Assembly: GCA_900769095.1 (NCBI GenBank)
Contig: CAAGFH010000024.1
Coordinates: 1-5,267, forward strand
DNA length: 5,267 nucleotides
Direction of reading: 5' to 3'
Source of the DNA: Methanobacteriaceae archaeon
GTDB lineage: Archaea; Methanobacteriota; Methanobacteria; Methanobacteriales; Methanobacteriaceae
Positions 5,137 to 5,267 of the stretch are shown piece by piece. Every line of letters begins with the position of its first letter. Within the stretch, counting starts at the first letter, position 1. Position numbers and translations under genes: made by a program. The notes under the pieces were generated by a model. That model had not been told where the DNA came from, did no database searches, and was given only the letters and a program-made list of their open reading frames with translations.

Positions 5137-5267
5137 ATGACTTTAGAAAATTACTGTAAAAAATGCGGTCATAGGATTCTTCCAAATAATCAGTATTGTC
5201 CGGAATGCGGATATAAAACATTTAACACAGAAAAAGAAGAATCTTATGTTTTTACACCCCCAAGATC
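5137..5267 (+). CDS. Zinc-ribbon protein, N-terminal part (runs off the window)
   Basis: An open frame starts at ATG 5137, 8 nt after the preceding stop, and stays open to the window edge; 43 full codons are visible. It begins MTLENYCKKCGHR and carries two CxxC pairs, Cys7/Cys10 and Cys21/Cys24 (YCPECG), a classic short zinc ribbon. After the ribbon comes a charged, probably flexible linker (EKEESYVFTPP). Methanogens have many proteins with such an N-terminal ribbon followed by a linker and membrane or other domains, so the ribbon does not reveal the function. No strong ribosome binding site is seen, only weak AAGAT at 5127-5131; translation may be coupled to the upstream gene. The spacing suggests one operon with the DHH gene. 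Confidence 0.75.
   Translation, partial: MTLENYCKKCGHRILPNNQYCPECGYKTFNTEKEESYVFTPPR

Overview
The window looks like a piece of chromosome from an AT-rich, strictly anaerobic archaeon, most likely a Methanobacteriales methanogen such as Methanobrevibacter or Methanosphaera. This rests on four things: the strong A/T bias at third codon positions; archaeal promoter signals, including a perfect match to the methanogen BRE/TATA pattern AAANNTTTATATA; AGGT/GGTG-type ribosome binding sites; and the large DnaJ-zinc-finger/S1/OB/DHH protein, an architecture known as an archaea-specific RecJ-like family. The genus is inferred, not proven. All recognised genes lie on the + strand.

Layout: positions 1-220 are non-coding and very AT-rich. 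They hold a 23-nt direct repeat in T-tracts, a good TATA box, an inverted repeat where transcription should start, and a possible 20-codon upstream ORF. A two-gene iron-sulfur assembly unit follows: a cysteine desulfurase (221-1429) and, 2 nt later, an IscU/NifU-type scaffold (1432-1803). After 56 nt comes a superoxide reductase of the desulfoferrodoxin type (1860-2231), closed by a hairpin plus T-tract terminator (2232-2270). The second block starts with an unrecognised membrane-anchored helical protein (2333-2851). A 753-residue RecJ-like DHH phosphoesterase (2867-5128) follows 15 nt later, and the first 43 codons of a zinc-ribbon protein (from 5137) run off the end.

The first block makes sense together. 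The desulfurase supplies sulfur, the scaffold builds Fe-S clusters, and the superoxide reductase removes superoxide, which destroys such clusters. The second block is a tightly spaced putative operon around a nucleic-acid phosphoesterase; the roles of its two partners cannot be read from sequence.

I found no mobile element, CRISPR array, RNA gene or clear novel defence system. The points most worth a second look are the altered metal-site residues in the superoxide reductase, the cysteine tail of the desulfurase that overlaps the next gene's ribosome binding site, the elaborate leader of the Fe-S unit, and the uncertain start of the membrane-anchored gene.
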